Shown here one piece after another: positions 13,675 to 25,252 of a stretch of 64,000 nt of DNA (position 1 is its first letter; every line of letters starts with the position of its first letter). The notes under the pieces were generated by a model. That model was not told the DNA's origin and ran no database searches. It worked only from the letters and a program-made list of their open reading frames with translations. The translations under genes and the position numbers were made by a program. Origin of the DNA: Zhengitettix transpicula. Taxonomy: Eukaryota; Arthropoda; Insecta; Orthoptera; Tetrigidae. Location: the NCBI GenBank assembly GCA_037074705.1, contig CM073592.1:28926629-28990628 (forward strand), read 5' to 3'.

Positions 13675-14378
13675 GGATTGTAATATAATAGTGTACACGT
13701 GCCCTCTTATCATAACGTCTCTTCAGCATAGCGGACCTAAGAGGGCGCAGCTGCAAGAACGCTGATGCGGTTAAAGACATCACTTTAGATATAGTGAGTA
13801 ACGATACGCACCACCACATAAATCTTCACCCCTTCCGCGTAGGCAGCTGTGAAAACGCTGCGACTAATGAAATCAGCATTTTAAGTGCCTTATGCAGACA
13901 TGCACACGGCAGCAGAAATATTCCACCCTGTAAGAGTTCTCATTGGAGACTTAAAATCATCAGGGAGGGGGAAAGGAGTCTTCGAATTGTTCAGAGCTTC
14001 TTGGGAACGACAGTCGTGAACCAACATCCAGACGGGTCGGTGGCTCCTGGTGCTATCCGCCAGTTTGTCTTACTTTATTTTATTTCTAACTATTAAATCT
14101 CTTTATTCTTCATCAACTCTTATTTGACTGAAGTGCAGCGAAACACCAACCACTACGCCTAGGTTCAATTAGTTGAACCCGAACCCTCACGTTACCGACT
14201 TTCCTATTTCCTGTTCTTAATTCTTCCTTTATCCTCTAGATCGGTAGCCAGGTGAGCTAACGGAGGTATAGCTCGGTTGGTGAACGATCTGTCTGGACTT
14301 CCCATTTTCAACTGCTGGATTGTTACATGTTCACAGAGGTGGGATGTTACATGATGGCAGTTTGGGATATCACAGGAT
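13675..14378 (+). mobile_element. LTR-like repeat C, copy 1 (possible solo LTR)
   Basis: A 696-bp unit begins TGTAATATAATAG and ends ATCACA, so it has TG...CA termini. It is flanked by GGAT at 13675-13678 and 14375-14378, a 4-bp duplication of the length made by LTR-retrotransposon integrases. The second copy (30073-30766) is almost the same length and highly similar throughout. No internal gag-pol sequence lies next to either, so both look like solo LTRs. Orientation is arbitrary. Long frames on both strands are not taken as genes. Confidence 0.65.
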
Positions 14379-14496
14379 TTTTCCATGTATTATATTTAAC
14401 CAATTATCCGAATAAATTCATATTGATTTATTTTTCATTTCAAAATTGGATTATTAACATTTTTGAATTATAGACTATAAAACGTCTGTCTTAACA

Positions 14497-14675
14497 GAAA
14501 TAAAAATACCAAAAAAAAGACAAAAAAGTGCTTAATTAAATTCTACGTAACGTTTCTGCCATCCTCGTTGCTCTCGTCAGGTGAAAGCCTGAGAAAAGTA
14601 TCAAGGTATGCAGAAACATAGTGTGGAATTTAATTTAGTACTATTTATTTTTGTCTATTATTTAGATTTTTATTT
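14497..14675. repeat. Inverted-repeat element with two opposed hammerhead-like motifs
   Basis: Imperfect inverted repeat, arms about 14497-14560 and 14605-14675. Each arm carries the GAAAC end of a hammerhead-like motif. On the minus strand CACCTGACGA (14583-14574) leads to GAAACGTTACG. On the plus strand CCTGAG at 14588 leads to GAAACATAGTG. Outside each motif lies the conserved family block (TTTTTGTCT then a GG(T/C)ATTT-like or ATTTAG part). Confidence 0.55.
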
Positions 14676-16166
14676 ATATTTCATTTTATCAATATTAAAT
14701 ATATGTTTTGTTTATGTATTTTATTCATGTATATGAAGCGCCCAACAGAACCAATAAAGTGTCCTTGGTGACTGTTGTTATTGGGTTATTAAATCAAAAT
14801 AAAGCGGTAAAATAGGCTGGCAGATAAGCGCGATGAAAGGTTAAGAACGAAACCACACGAAATTTAAGCAAATGCTTAGTTTGGCAGAAATATTCTCTAG
14901 TAGTTGCTACAGAATGTTGGGAAGTTCATCGCGGTGGTCTCGTGTGGGGAAACTCAGATGTCTGTCGGTGAAGAAAGATTTATGCAGTGAAAATCTTATG
15001 TCACGTCACATGACGTCACGGGCGTCTTGGAGTAGCATCGCCGTTCCTCTTCGGTATCCCTCTTTCGTCGTCTCATAATTTATTTATTTTCCGCCCAGAA
15101 ATTTGCTACAGTTTTCGCAACCAGGATTTTTCAGTTACACCTGATTAAACTTGGCAATTGCAGCTGTACCGTAAATTTCAGTTAAATTTCGTCAGTCACC
15201 GGATAACATGGCGACTTCCTGGTCATCCAAGATGTTCTTGAGTCTGTTGTGTCTTTTCACCGCGTCTATCACATATACGTCGCTGCCAAGGTTACTTTTC
15301 TATTTGCCTAAGGGAAATCGGCGGTAACGACGACTACGAGTGCACTCCTAATGAGACAGCTTTGAGAAGCAATCTGCTATTTTAATTAGAAAAATTAACA
15401 TAAGCAGGTGAAAACGTTTTCTCACATCCTAAGCATGATTGAGTGAACTTGATGGCCACATTCTACTTAACTGAAGGAGTATACAATGGGCCGCCATGTG
15501 TGTGTGCGTGCATCTCCGCTGACTGTTGCTGATGCTGAGAATGCATGGCAGTTTCCGGCTGGCTACGTCCAGATACAGAGACCCGTTTTGTGCGGAATCG
15601 CGTGGCTATCGCCGAGATCTTGACCTCGCTCCAGTCACGTAGGCCTTTTCCCCTGTCCTTGAAGGACTCGAATAAGTCCTGTCAGTCTCGTGATTCACAC
15701 CTCAGACACTCTCAAAGTCGGATTCACACCGGAGGACCGCATCAACACCCCCCCCCCCCCTGCTACGTGATTACCAACGGGGTCAATGACCTCCTTCTGA
15801 CGAGAACTCTGCAGCGTGTCCTTGATTTACAGTCAAGTTAACAACGATGATTTTTAAATTTTCCTCAAGAAATCTGTAACTACGTAACATACCGTAATAA
15901 CAATTATTCCATATCCGAAGATAATCCCTATGTAACTCATAACCAATCGTTTAATAACTGAGTGGACCAGCAATAATACCATACAAAACATACACATTTA
16001 CTTCTATTTGGGTACTAAATCTATGAATTTATAGATCACTGATTGACTTTCACTGCATTGCAGTCTGACCATGCCTTGTAAATTATACACAAAATTTATT
16101 TTATAGCTGATATTAACAGCTGAATTGTATGGAAATTATTCATAATACTCCAAATACACTGTAAAA
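14676..16166. other. Spacer with one GC-rich open frame
   Basis: At 15545-15841 a 98-codon plus-strand frame sits in a locally GC-rich patch that contains a C-run (about 15750). It has no recognisable domain and no clear splice or start context. The rest is unremarkable. Confidence 0.35.
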
Positions 16167-16198
16167 CTGATTAAGTCCTACATTGAGGACGAAACGTC
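16167..16198 (+). ncRNA. Hammerhead-like motif 2 (decayed core)
   Basis: CTGATTA, an extra A, a GTCC/GGAC stem with an 8-nt loop, then GAAACGTCGTG. The base at the G8 position is T instead of G, which would abolish catalysis in the canonical ribozyme. Recognised by the same order of parts as the copies at 13284 and 20106. Confidence 0.45.
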
Positions 16199-18713
16199 GT
16201 GTTAACTTTTACGTTTTTCGATTATTTCTGATAAATTTGCCTGTTTTCATTTCAGTTATGACTTTCATTTAAATTTTGACAGTCTTCATCCTCTGTTCGG
16301 CCTTGACAGGATTTTTGAAGTTGCTGCAGTATTAATCGCATTTATTTTTCTAATTTCATGATTTTTTGTTATTACACTGTAAAGAGTTCGGGGACAATCT
16401 TAAAGGCAAATAATAAATTTGTTGTTAATTCTATTAATTTATTTACCCTACTTCTTGACAATGTCTTCAGGCAGTTTACAACTGTTTATAAATACTCTCA
16501 CTACTTCGCACACTCGCTGTTTTAGACTGCCTTCGCTGACTCGAGACGGAGGCTTCTTTTAAGATCTGGTCCATGAAATAGGTTTTCTTATAGTGTTCAT
16601 AAAAACTTCTAGTGTTGTTAATAGCTCCTTGACTATGAGGTCCGCTACTATGTTAACCTTTACAGCATATTCCCTGATTGATTAATTGCGTTTAACTATA
16701 CCGAATCCAGCCTCAAAATTTATAGTTCAACTTACTTTTTTTTTGTACTTAACGTCTCCCGGAATTATTTCACATTTTTCTTATCGCACTTAACCTTCTG
16801 GGGTCAGATTCGATTGATCCAAAGACCGTACAACCGTTGAGTAGAGTACAATTTCATTTCTTCCACTATGTCTTTTCCTATAACGACCTATAAAGTATAT
16901 AATTTTTTTTTCCTTACCACCTAAAATTACGTACTTTTACGATATTTTTGGGCAAATATGTGGTCTCGTAAGCTGCAGATCGTAATTAATATTACTTACG
17001 TTCCTCTTCAGTTATCGTGAAATATTTATTTAATTAGTAACGTATTAAAGAGTAATGCTGGGCCTGCATATATTTTTTTTTGATGGTCACAAAATGAGGA
17101 TTAATGTTGAAGAAACTTTAGTATCTCTATCACACACGACCGGTTACATACGTGAATATACTGTAGATGACGTTAATGTTACATATTCATGTTAACCCTT
17201 AAATTTAAATCTTAAAATATTTTAAAACCTGTTATTTCTTTTACAAAATTAGTGAAGTAGTAGAAAGCACATTAAAAGATACAATACTTAATAAAATTTC
17301 GCCCAGTGATAAAGAGTTTAACTTTTTATTAATAACTTGTCGTATAAAATTATTAAAATTTTTGTAAAAAAAACTAGTGTAAACTATATTTATCATATTT
17401 CTACAACTTTTACACCACTGAATGATGAAAATTTGACAATGGAGTATATATCTTGTGTTAACTGTAAAAATGAATATTTTCTGAAAAGTTAAATTTATAA
17501 AAATATATTAAGAGTTAACCGAAAAAGCTGAAGTTAGTTACTTCATTATCCACCCGCTATAAAGCAACAAATAAATTTTTTATTATACATATGTAAGGAA
17601 AATAACAGATTAAAATTAAAAATAGCAGAAGCCATATTTATAATAATATCTATTTACAGGAAGAAAATAGTTTATTATAGAAATGAAGGCAGAAATTTAG
17701 GTAAATGATATACTGTTATTTTTAATAAATTGACAACTGCTAAACTAAGTTATTATTTTCAACTAAGTTCCTTGGAAGTATCCACTGCTGAAGCTACTTG
17801 AGAGAGCCTTGGTAATATTTATCTGTCATCTGACGAACGTCAGTGACAGACGTTAATGTTTTTAGAATGTTTTCAAATATAGGAATGAGATGTTCTTAAA
17901 GGTAAGACATTATCAATTTAAATAACCTAACGATGCTAAGAAAATAACATTATAAATTACAAGACATTTAATCTCACCTTTTGTTTCTGATTGTAAAAAT
18001 GAATATGACTATATATATATCTAGAAAATGATTAAATAATTACTTTGAGATTGTCAATAATTTTTAATTTGATATATTTAACCCCTAGTTAATTTGGAAG
18101 TCAAGTTGTAGCATTTATGCCTCAATACTGTTCATGGCATTAGTAAAAGTGTTACTCCAGAATAAAATTTAAACATTTTTAGGATATCGAGCTCTTGTAT
18201 ATTGGCCTCGATTTTATTATTTCTGTTTTTTCCTACTATGTATTTGGTAGTATATTTAGATGTTGTGTGGTAATTCTTTGGACTCCGTTGTTCCTTTCTT
18301 TTTCAATGCAGTTCACTGTAAAAGCCTTGCTCATTAAATCCACGTTTTTTTTTTGTGCATCATATGAAAAAAAATAAACTACGTGATCAAAATTCCCTTT
18401 TGATGCTAGTAAGAATAAGCAGATTTTGCTGCAAGACTTTTGTTTCTTGTCTCAAGGGCAACGCACGGTCTTTGCTCTGCAATGCCCAGAGTTCGTATCC
18501 TGAAGCATGCAACGGGACTGCAACGCCTCAAGGTCAAATATTACCAGCAAATAAAACTAGACCTCTGGATTATAATGAAGCGTCTTCTCCTAATGTGGTC
18601 CGGACAAACATCAGCAGTAAGTGTAAACTCTTTTATCAGGCTCAGCTCTAATCTCTTTACGTGGATTTGCACAAACAAATGTATCATATGACGTCACACT
18701 AGATGTGTATACG
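16199..18713. other. AT-rich spacer
   Basis: About 2.5 kb without a supported feature. Overlapping frames at 18355-18691 have no recognisable motif. Confidence 0.45.
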
Positions 18714-18979
18714 AAATATTTATTTAAAACGTCACGGGGAAGGGTTTTTTATTTTCCAAGGGGAAGCAGAAGTTTGGGTTGAATTACGATCTCACAAGTT
18801 ACGCAAGACATGGGCCTCGAAGGCGTCCAGCTACAATTTTAACTTTAAATATTTATTTAAAACGTCACGGGGAAGGGTTTTTTATTTTCCAAGGGGAAGC
18901 AGAAGTTTGGGTTGAATTACGATCTCACAAGTTACGCAAGACATGGGCCTCGAAGGCGTCCAGCTACAATTTTAACTTT
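18714..18979 (+). repeat. Perfect 133-bp tandem duplication
   Basis: The units 18714-18846 and 18847-18979 appear identical base for base. This shows a recent tandem duplication in otherwise unique sequence. Two overlapping 70-codon frames run through both units because of the duplication; they are not supported as genes. Confidence 0.9.
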
Positions 18980-20105
18980 AAATTGTTGTAAATGACGTTG
19001 AAAATTAATAATAGATAATGGCCACGGAGTCGGCCATTGAATTAAATATGAACAAGGAATACTTGCTCACAGGTAAATTTAAAACACTTAAAAACAATCC
19101 AGAGTTATCTTTAAATGAACTCAATTTTTTTTTCGTACGAAATTGAAACGGAAAATTTAACATCCGAGAGTTCTTGATCTGTTTTGGACCAGTAGCTCAA
19201 ATCTACCTCTCATTTAACACGACGGTAATTAGCTTTGTGGGACCTTACTTCCTCTCAGCGGAATAATGTCAGCAGTGTTCTACGTTTCAGATGAAACGAA
19301 AAGCTCTTTCGTGAAGGATTCCCGCGAAGTCCATTCCCTCGTCAGCTGATAAGGACTAACAGCCTTCTAACAACTCCGAACAAGCTTTTCCAGAGGGATT
19401 GTTACGTTCAGTAACCGGAGAATACGTTCTCTGGACGACGATAAAGTCAGAACAACCCTGAGAATAAGTTTCCTCTTATTTATGGTTCCGACAACTTTTT
19501 GAGTGTCAATTTCCAGCTATGCTTTCATTATGATATTCCATATTTGCAAAATAAATTATTTTTTTAATGAAAATAATATATGTGAGATAATCACTTTTCC
19601 ATTTAATTTGAGATCAAAATAAAGAAATTAGCCAATTTTATAGTTTTTATTTTCTAGAACGCCAAGAACTCCATTTGTCTTGAGTGTAATGAACCCTTAA
19701 CTCTTCATCACCTCCTGTCTTCTTGCCAGACAACGCGCCGTTGCTTTACAGGTTCTCTCTCCACAGTTAGATGAATGGAAGTAATAGTGGCCATAGTGGA
19801 CTTTATAAAAGCAAGAGAAAATCTGAAGAAATGTTGTGGATACATGCCTTTAAAAATGTTCATAAAAGACAATTGTAATTTTGCGTAAGTTTGTAGATTA
19901 GGAAACCCATGGAGGACAGTACGTTTGTTAAGTAAGCTGTAATTGATGTCAGCGTCGCTGATGACCCTGGCTGTTAAAGCGACGAAAAATAAAATAATTT
20001 TTTTAAAAAAATACACTCGATTTAAAATTCGACTATCTCGGCAATCAAAATCACAAATAGTTTATTGTATTCCATAGATTTATTTTTGTCTCTTTTCTCG
20101 TTAAA
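18980..20105. other. Spacer, nothing firm
   Basis: AT-rich with a slightly GC-richer part at 19180-19480. Around 19958-19990 a string CTGATGA...GACGAAAAATAA resembles a decayed hammerhead-like motif, but it is too weak to call. Confidence 0.4.
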
Positions 20106-20137
20106 CTGCTGAGGTCCCGAAGTTGGGACGAAACGTC
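20106..20137 (+). ncRNA. Hammerhead-like motif 3
   Basis: CTGCTGA (20106-20112), an extra G, then a perfect GTCCC/GGGAC stem closed by a 6-nt loop and GAAACGTC. One core position differs (A6 to C). The conserved block TTATTTTTGTCTC is seen just upstream (about 20080) rather than downstream, so this copy may be one half of an inverted pair. Confidence 0.5.
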
Positions 20138-20570
20138 GTATTTATTTTGGTATCCTTATTTTCATTGAACAAATTTTCTAGCTTTATTGGATAACTTATA
20201 AATATTGATGTTATTTAATGGCAGATAAATATTAATTTTAAATTTGAGATTTTTTTGATATTGGAAAGGTTAAAGTCATAACTACAAATTAATCATTCTC
20301 ACATTTAAAAAAACCCAACAGATTTGGGCCTGCTTCTATACGTATTTCTTTAAGTTGTAACAGTTAATTTTGTTACAGTTTATTATTTGTTTTGAAAGTG
20401 CACTTATTTTTTTAATTTGACAAATCAGATTCGTTCTGATTGTTTCAATTACTTTTCTATTCCACCTTATTTTACATACAATTTTACAACACCGATAACG
20501 CGGAGAAAAATGTCCTTTACTATATATAAATATGTATGACATCGTTGGAAAAATATAAATATTATGTATC

Positions 20571-20640
20571 TTCCGAAATTGAGGTAAATGTACTATCGTG
20601 ACGCACCGACGAGTTCGGTCAGGATTTATACGACTTTATC
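20571..20640 (+). repeat. Short interspersed repeat E, copy 2
   Basis: Matches 9519-9588 over about 70 bp in the same orientation, including TGTACTATCGTGACGCA and ATACGACTT. The ACCGA/TCGGT stem between these blocks is better paired here than in copy 1. Confidence 0.55.
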
Positions 20641-21546
20641 ATCGAGTAAAAATATTAATGTTAATAGAGTGAATTAAGAAGGAGGGTTTTAACGTCTAAT
20701 AAATAATGTCTTTCCCTGTCGCTGCAAAAAACTAAGAATTTTTTTCATCAAAATTATGACAGATTATTTTCTAGACAATTATAAATTTATTTAAGTAATT
20801 TTTGAAACTGTAGTCAGGGTTTGAGAATTTCAGTCTATTAACATCAGGCACAAGATGGTTGGTAATTGTATAAAATTATTTTTAAAAATGCTGTTTTCTG
20901 AAAACACCGTAAGAAATAGTTTTTTTAAAAAATGTTACGAGAATTTGGTAGATATAATTATTTTTATAAAGTACTTACGATGTGGAATATCAAGGTTGAC
21001 GCGACCTTAAATCAATTTAATAAAAGTTGTTGCGTCTAGGTACATTTCAAAGAATATAAATTGTACTGAGATTGGATACTTTGATTTTTAATTCTCTTTG
21101 TACTATATAATCTTCTTAGATTAACTATGAGTCATATTAAATGCAAAAAAAACCAGACTTGTTACCTTTTCTTGTAAAATGCATTTACTTTATCTTCAGT
21201 AAATTATTAATTAAATTAGAAGCTTCGTGAAACATATTTTGTATGTTGACATGTAGAAGGGTGCAAATATTTTCCCCCCCTGTGGTCCAGCAGCCCCGCA
21301 GTACGGCTGTGATGGCGTAATAACCCCCCCCCCCCCCGCCGAGTTCGATGACTGCGTAGCGTGGCGCAGTTGGCCGTGATTTTCCTCGGGCCGATGGTCG
21401 GCAACGTCCTGCTGAAAGCTTAATGGCGGCCACACTGAGGGGGAAGCCAGTTATAGTCAATCTGTTTTGGCCTTTAACGGCGATTAAGGCTGTTAGTAAC
21501 GGCAGGGATGATTCAATTATGTAACTGCAAAACTGAGGTCAAATAT
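20641..21546. other. Spacer with C homopolymer
   Basis: AT-rich up to about 21240, then a GC-rich patch with a run of about 14 C at 21324. Several overlapping minus-strand frames run through the C-run and are not supported as genes. Confidence 0.4.
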
Positions 21547-22119
21547 GCGCCTTACGATTCGATTTTTAATTATCTCGCGAGATAAACCCAATTATGGATT
21601 CAGACGCGGTTTCCATGACTCTTGATGACGGACGAACACTTCACTAGTCAGCAGTCTCCACGTTGAAGGCTAGTCCGGATAGAGAAGGTTCAATACAGGA
21701 TACAAGTTGAATTCTTGCCGGTAATAAATATTTTTAAAGATGGCCGAATATAGTTTTTTTAATTTAATCGGAATTCTGAATGTCTTAAAGCGGATAAAAA
21801 TCTCCAACCGTTCATTTGTAGAAGTATTAATATTTCTTTTTAATTTTTATTTTGAGAAATGAACTTTCTGAATATCCAAAGAGGTATACTTTAACACCAT
21901 AAAACCAAAAAGTCCTCAAATTTCACACTGTAGGTCATATAAAATGGCCTCCAAAGTTCAATGCAGCAATATGCACTTGAAAAGAATTCGGAAGAAATTA
22001 GGCAGCATGAATATCAAAAAGGGTATCAATATATTCTTCTCTGGACAGCCTGTCTATTACATCTGGTCTTAACATCAGCAGCGGTGACATCTAACTGGAG
22101 GTCAAGCCTCCTCTTCTAG
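21547..22119 (+). repeat. Inverted repeat D, left arm
   Basis: About 573 bp that reappears in reverse complement at 24247-24822 with only scattered differences. Near its outer end it carries the perfect 16-bp palindrome TTATCTCGCGAGATAA (21570-21585). No terminal inverted repeats within one arm and no coding frame were recognised, so it is either one unclassified transposon present twice or a segmental inverted duplication. Confidence 0.85.
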
Positions 22120-22457
22120 TTGTCGGATTTCCTTCCTCGTGGAATCTGCTCCGCGATGACGGGATATTATGTCTATAACATACTAATATTCTGTCATTAC
22201 TAAAATGCCATTATTTGGGTTAAAAACATTTATACATAACAATTGTAAATGTCTTTACGGCTACCTAATTTTTGGATTCACACTCTCATTCATACACTCA
22301 TTCATTCTCACAGCTGTTGTAGTAGTTGCTTCTTGGCCATCCGCTTCATCTGATGGTCGACGCTCTCCCTTCTTTCTAATTTTTCGGATTAGGGAGGGGG
22401 GGGGTTGAGTTTGATAAAAATAAATACTTAAATAATCATTTGTTAATTGTGTAAATA
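22120..22457. other. Short spacer inside the D inverted pair
   Basis: Contains a run of G at about 22394. A direct repeat TGTAAATA at 22450-22457 is the likely target-site duplication of the following B copy. Confidence 0.5.
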
Positions 22458-23286
22458 TATAGAGGACTCATTATTAGAGGATATAGAGCGGACGCCGCAA
22501 CAATTCGGCGAGGCAAAGAAAACATTGTTGAGGTTCTACGCGCTCAAAATCTAAGAGACGAACGGACAGTCAGGAATGGGCAGTCGGGCATAGAACAGCG
22601 AGGTGTAAAGACCAAAACTTTTCATATTATAAAAAGATTTGCAGTCGGGCAGCGGACCGCAAATAGAACAGTTTGATAGCAGTTACAAACATGCATTAAA
22701 ATATTGAGAAGTAAAGGAATCTTCAGTCGGGAAGGAAAGGGTGAAACTAATGTTGTAATCGGTGGCCGAGCATAAATTCAACCTGCTGGCCATAGACAAA
22801 CCAAGGAAGTACATTTCCAACTACACGAGATCTGCAAATCCAGGTTGCAGCAAAGCATCGAGAATCTACTAATTTGTGTTAGACCAACTAACAAAACTAC
22901 GCCAATTAGAATTTGTTGACATTTAGAGTCTGTGAGTACTAGAATCAGTGATATCCCCAAATTTTGTGCACGAAAAACCTAAAATGAGACCTGGGCGGCC
23001 GTAAGTAGAAAAACTTTAAAATCATATTGTAAACCACTTTTAAAAGATAAAAGTCAGATCGTTCTTTAATTTTTAATTATTTAATTATCGATAAAATGAG
23101 ATCGTTAATTCCTGATGAAATTTAAAACTGTTTAAATTCAATCTGTAGTATTATTTCTTCCACAACAAATTTCGTCTATGTTTCAGACGCATTAACTTCC
23201 ATAAAAGCAAAAATGTAATTTTTTTTTCTCATTTGATAAATTCAGCCATTTGTAGTTATTTTTTTAATTATTACAATATATATATA
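22458..23286 (+). mobile_element. Interspersed repeat family B, copy 2
   Basis: An 829-bp relative of 10614-11568, with the same start (AGAGGACTCATTATTAG) and the same TTAATTATTACA(TA)n end. TGTAAATA flanks both sides (22450-22457 and 23287-23294), an 8-bp apparent duplication that places the (TA)n inside the inserted unit. This supports a retroposon with a (TA)n tail over a solo LTR, though TA-rich flanks make the match easy to get by chance. Confidence 0.75.
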
Positions 23287-23396
23287 TGTAAATAAGATTC
23301 TTGAGAATCCGAATATGAATGATATATCACATTAACGTACAAGCTGTAAAGGGGCTCGTAGTTTATCTAATAAATTAATATTATAATAATAATAAC

Positions 23397-23624
23397 CTAC
23401 AGGAAGATCGACAAAGGTCGGTTCCTGTTTACCTTTCTTTCGGGGTCGTAGCAACCTATCGATGAGACCAGCTCATTGCTAGACTCATGGGCCCTTCCAT
23501 AAAACCTTACGGAGTTTTCGAGGATCTGCTCCCACAGGTTGCTCATTCCTACCAGGTCCCAGACTACGGCGTTGGGGATCCGTGGCGGGAGACGCAGCGC
23601 TTCTGGTCTTAACATTTTGCTCAT
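23397..23624 (-). pseudogene. Non-LTR retrotransposon (Jockey-like) C-terminal remnant
   Basis: A 75-codon minus-strand frame ends with RFYGRAHESSNELVSSIGCY and then DPERK...NRPLSI. This resembles the end of insect Jockey-type reverse-transcriptase proteins (pattern F-Y-x-R-A-x-x-S-x-N-x-L-I-x-S-I-G-x-Y-D-P, then RP-L-I). The catalytic domain is absent upstream, so this is a short 3' relic. It lies between the D inverted arms in a GC-richer patch. The clade assignment is from memory of the motif only. Confidence 0.5.
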
Positions 23625-23728
23625 GTTGTATTTATGCTGTTAGACGTAAACCTATCATCCTAGTGTACCTGATGAATCAAGCAATCAGTGGGCAGTAAAC
23701 ATTAAAAAGCGTTTAAAATTCAAATCCT

Positions 23729-23778
23729 CGTGAAATTTAAGTCTTTTTGATTTTATGGTGTTAAAATATACCTCCTTA
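23729..23778 (-). repeat. Diverged third fragment of D
   Basis: About 50 bp (TGAAATTTAAGTCTTTTTG followed by TTTTATGGTGTT and ATATACCTCC) matches an internal part of the D arms, in the orientation of the right arm (24439-24488). The neighbouring sequence does not match. It shows that D is an older repeat with more than two copies. Confidence 0.6.
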
Positions 23779-24246
23779 AATTCATTTAAATTTTACTGCA
23801 TGGAATTGGCAATATTTCAGTTATTTTTAAGTTTTCTTCATGAAATAAACATTTAGACTTTTTAGAGAAAACCTATTGTTATTTTTGTATTTTAAATTCA
23901 AATTATTCAGAAACTGTTTTTATTTCACGTCTTAAAGAAATTTGTGTGCTCGGTCTTTGTATGCAAAATTACTCCACACCTATTCTGCTTCTTCAAGCAG
24001 TTAATTCAGTCTTTATGTCCTTAATTATGACGAAAAACTCGCAGAAGCAAACGAATTTCTGAAATGATCTCATGAAATGACAAGAGTTTTCTGCCATTAA
24101 TAATATTGCTAATTGAAGGCCGAAGAGTCAGAGCCTTCGAAAATAAGTTCTAATCTTCTAAATGATTTAGAATTAAATACGAACCTACTACGACTTAGAT
24201 TCAACACGTATAAGTAACAGGAAAAAAATAGTTTTATTAACTGATC
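23779..24246. other. AT-rich spacer
   Basis: No supported feature. Confidence 0.5.
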
Positions 24247-24822
24247 CTAGAAAGAGGAGGCTGGACCTCCAGTTAGATGCCACCGCTGCTGATGTTAAGA
24301 CCAGATGTAATAGACAGGCTGTCCGGAGAAGATATATTGATACCCTTTTCGATATTCATGCTGCCTAATTTCTTACGAATTCTTTTCAAGTGCATATTGC
24401 TGCATTGAACTTTGGAGGCCATTTTATATGACCTACAGTGTGAAATTTGAGGACTTTTTGGTTTTATGGTGTTGAAGTATACCTCTTGCGATATTCCGAA
24501 AGTTCATTTCTCAAAAAAATATATTAAAAAGAAATATTAATACTTATAAAAATGAACGGTTGGAGATTTTTATCCGCTTTATGACATTCATAATTCCGAT
24601 TAAATTAAAAAAAACTATACTCGGCCATTTTTAGAGGATTTATTACCGGCAAGAATTCAACTTGTATGCTGTATTAAACCTTCTCTATGCGGACTAGCCT
24701 TCAACGTGGAGACTGCTGACTAGTGAAGTGTTCCTCCGTCATCAAGAGTCATGGAAACCGCGTCTGAATCCATAATTGGGTTTATCTCGCGAGATAATTA
24801 AAAATCGAATCGTAAGGCGCAG
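24247..24822 (-). repeat. Inverted repeat D, right arm
   Basis: Reverse complement of 21547-22119 over about 576 bp. It shares the palindrome TTATCTCGCGAGATAA (24782-24797). The arms are about 2.1 kb apart, so a read-through transcript could fold into a long hairpin. Confidence 0.85.
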
Positions 24823-25252
24823 ATATGTGGAATATATATTTTTTTGAAGTTAAAATTCTTATATGAACGGGTTACAATGATAGCAGGCACCTTGTAGGCG
24901 TGTCTAGGTTATAAGGACTTGACCAATCAGAGCACGATGCTACGTCAGAGCCTCGATCGTCAATATTGATATATCGTACACATAAAAACACGCCTTCATT
25001 TTTAAATTTTCTCTTGAACGCACATTTCCTGACGTACATATAAAAATTATTTATTTGATTGTTACATTCAATTGAATATAAGGAGAGTTATGAGAAATTT
25101 AATATCATAAATCTTGGCATTAGTTTTGAAGAAACGCGGAAAAATGAATCACTAAACAATATTGTGTAATTATATATGTATCCGTTTAATAAGACCGTTT
25201 ATGAATAACTTAAACTTTTCCTCTGCTGACACGGATTTTTTTTATTTTTCAC
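24823..25252. other. Spacer
   Basis: AT-rich with a moderately GC-rich part at 24870-24960. Nothing recognised. Confidence 0.45.

Noticed and set aside
14250..14290. tRNA-like string TATAGCTCGGTTGGTGAACG resembling an A box
   Set aside because: No B box or cloverleaf follows; it lies inside the LTR-like C repeat and is also present in its second copy.
19955..19992. Possible further hammerhead-like motif (CTGATGA...GACGAAAAAT)
   Set aside because: The GAAACGT part is lost and stem II does not pair convincingly.
21324..21337. C homopolymer runs here and near 15750 and 33253 as possible structured or regulatory DNA
   Set aside because: Single uninterrupted C-runs without the spaced tracts needed for a convincing G-quadruplex or i-motif pattern; likely simple-sequence variation.
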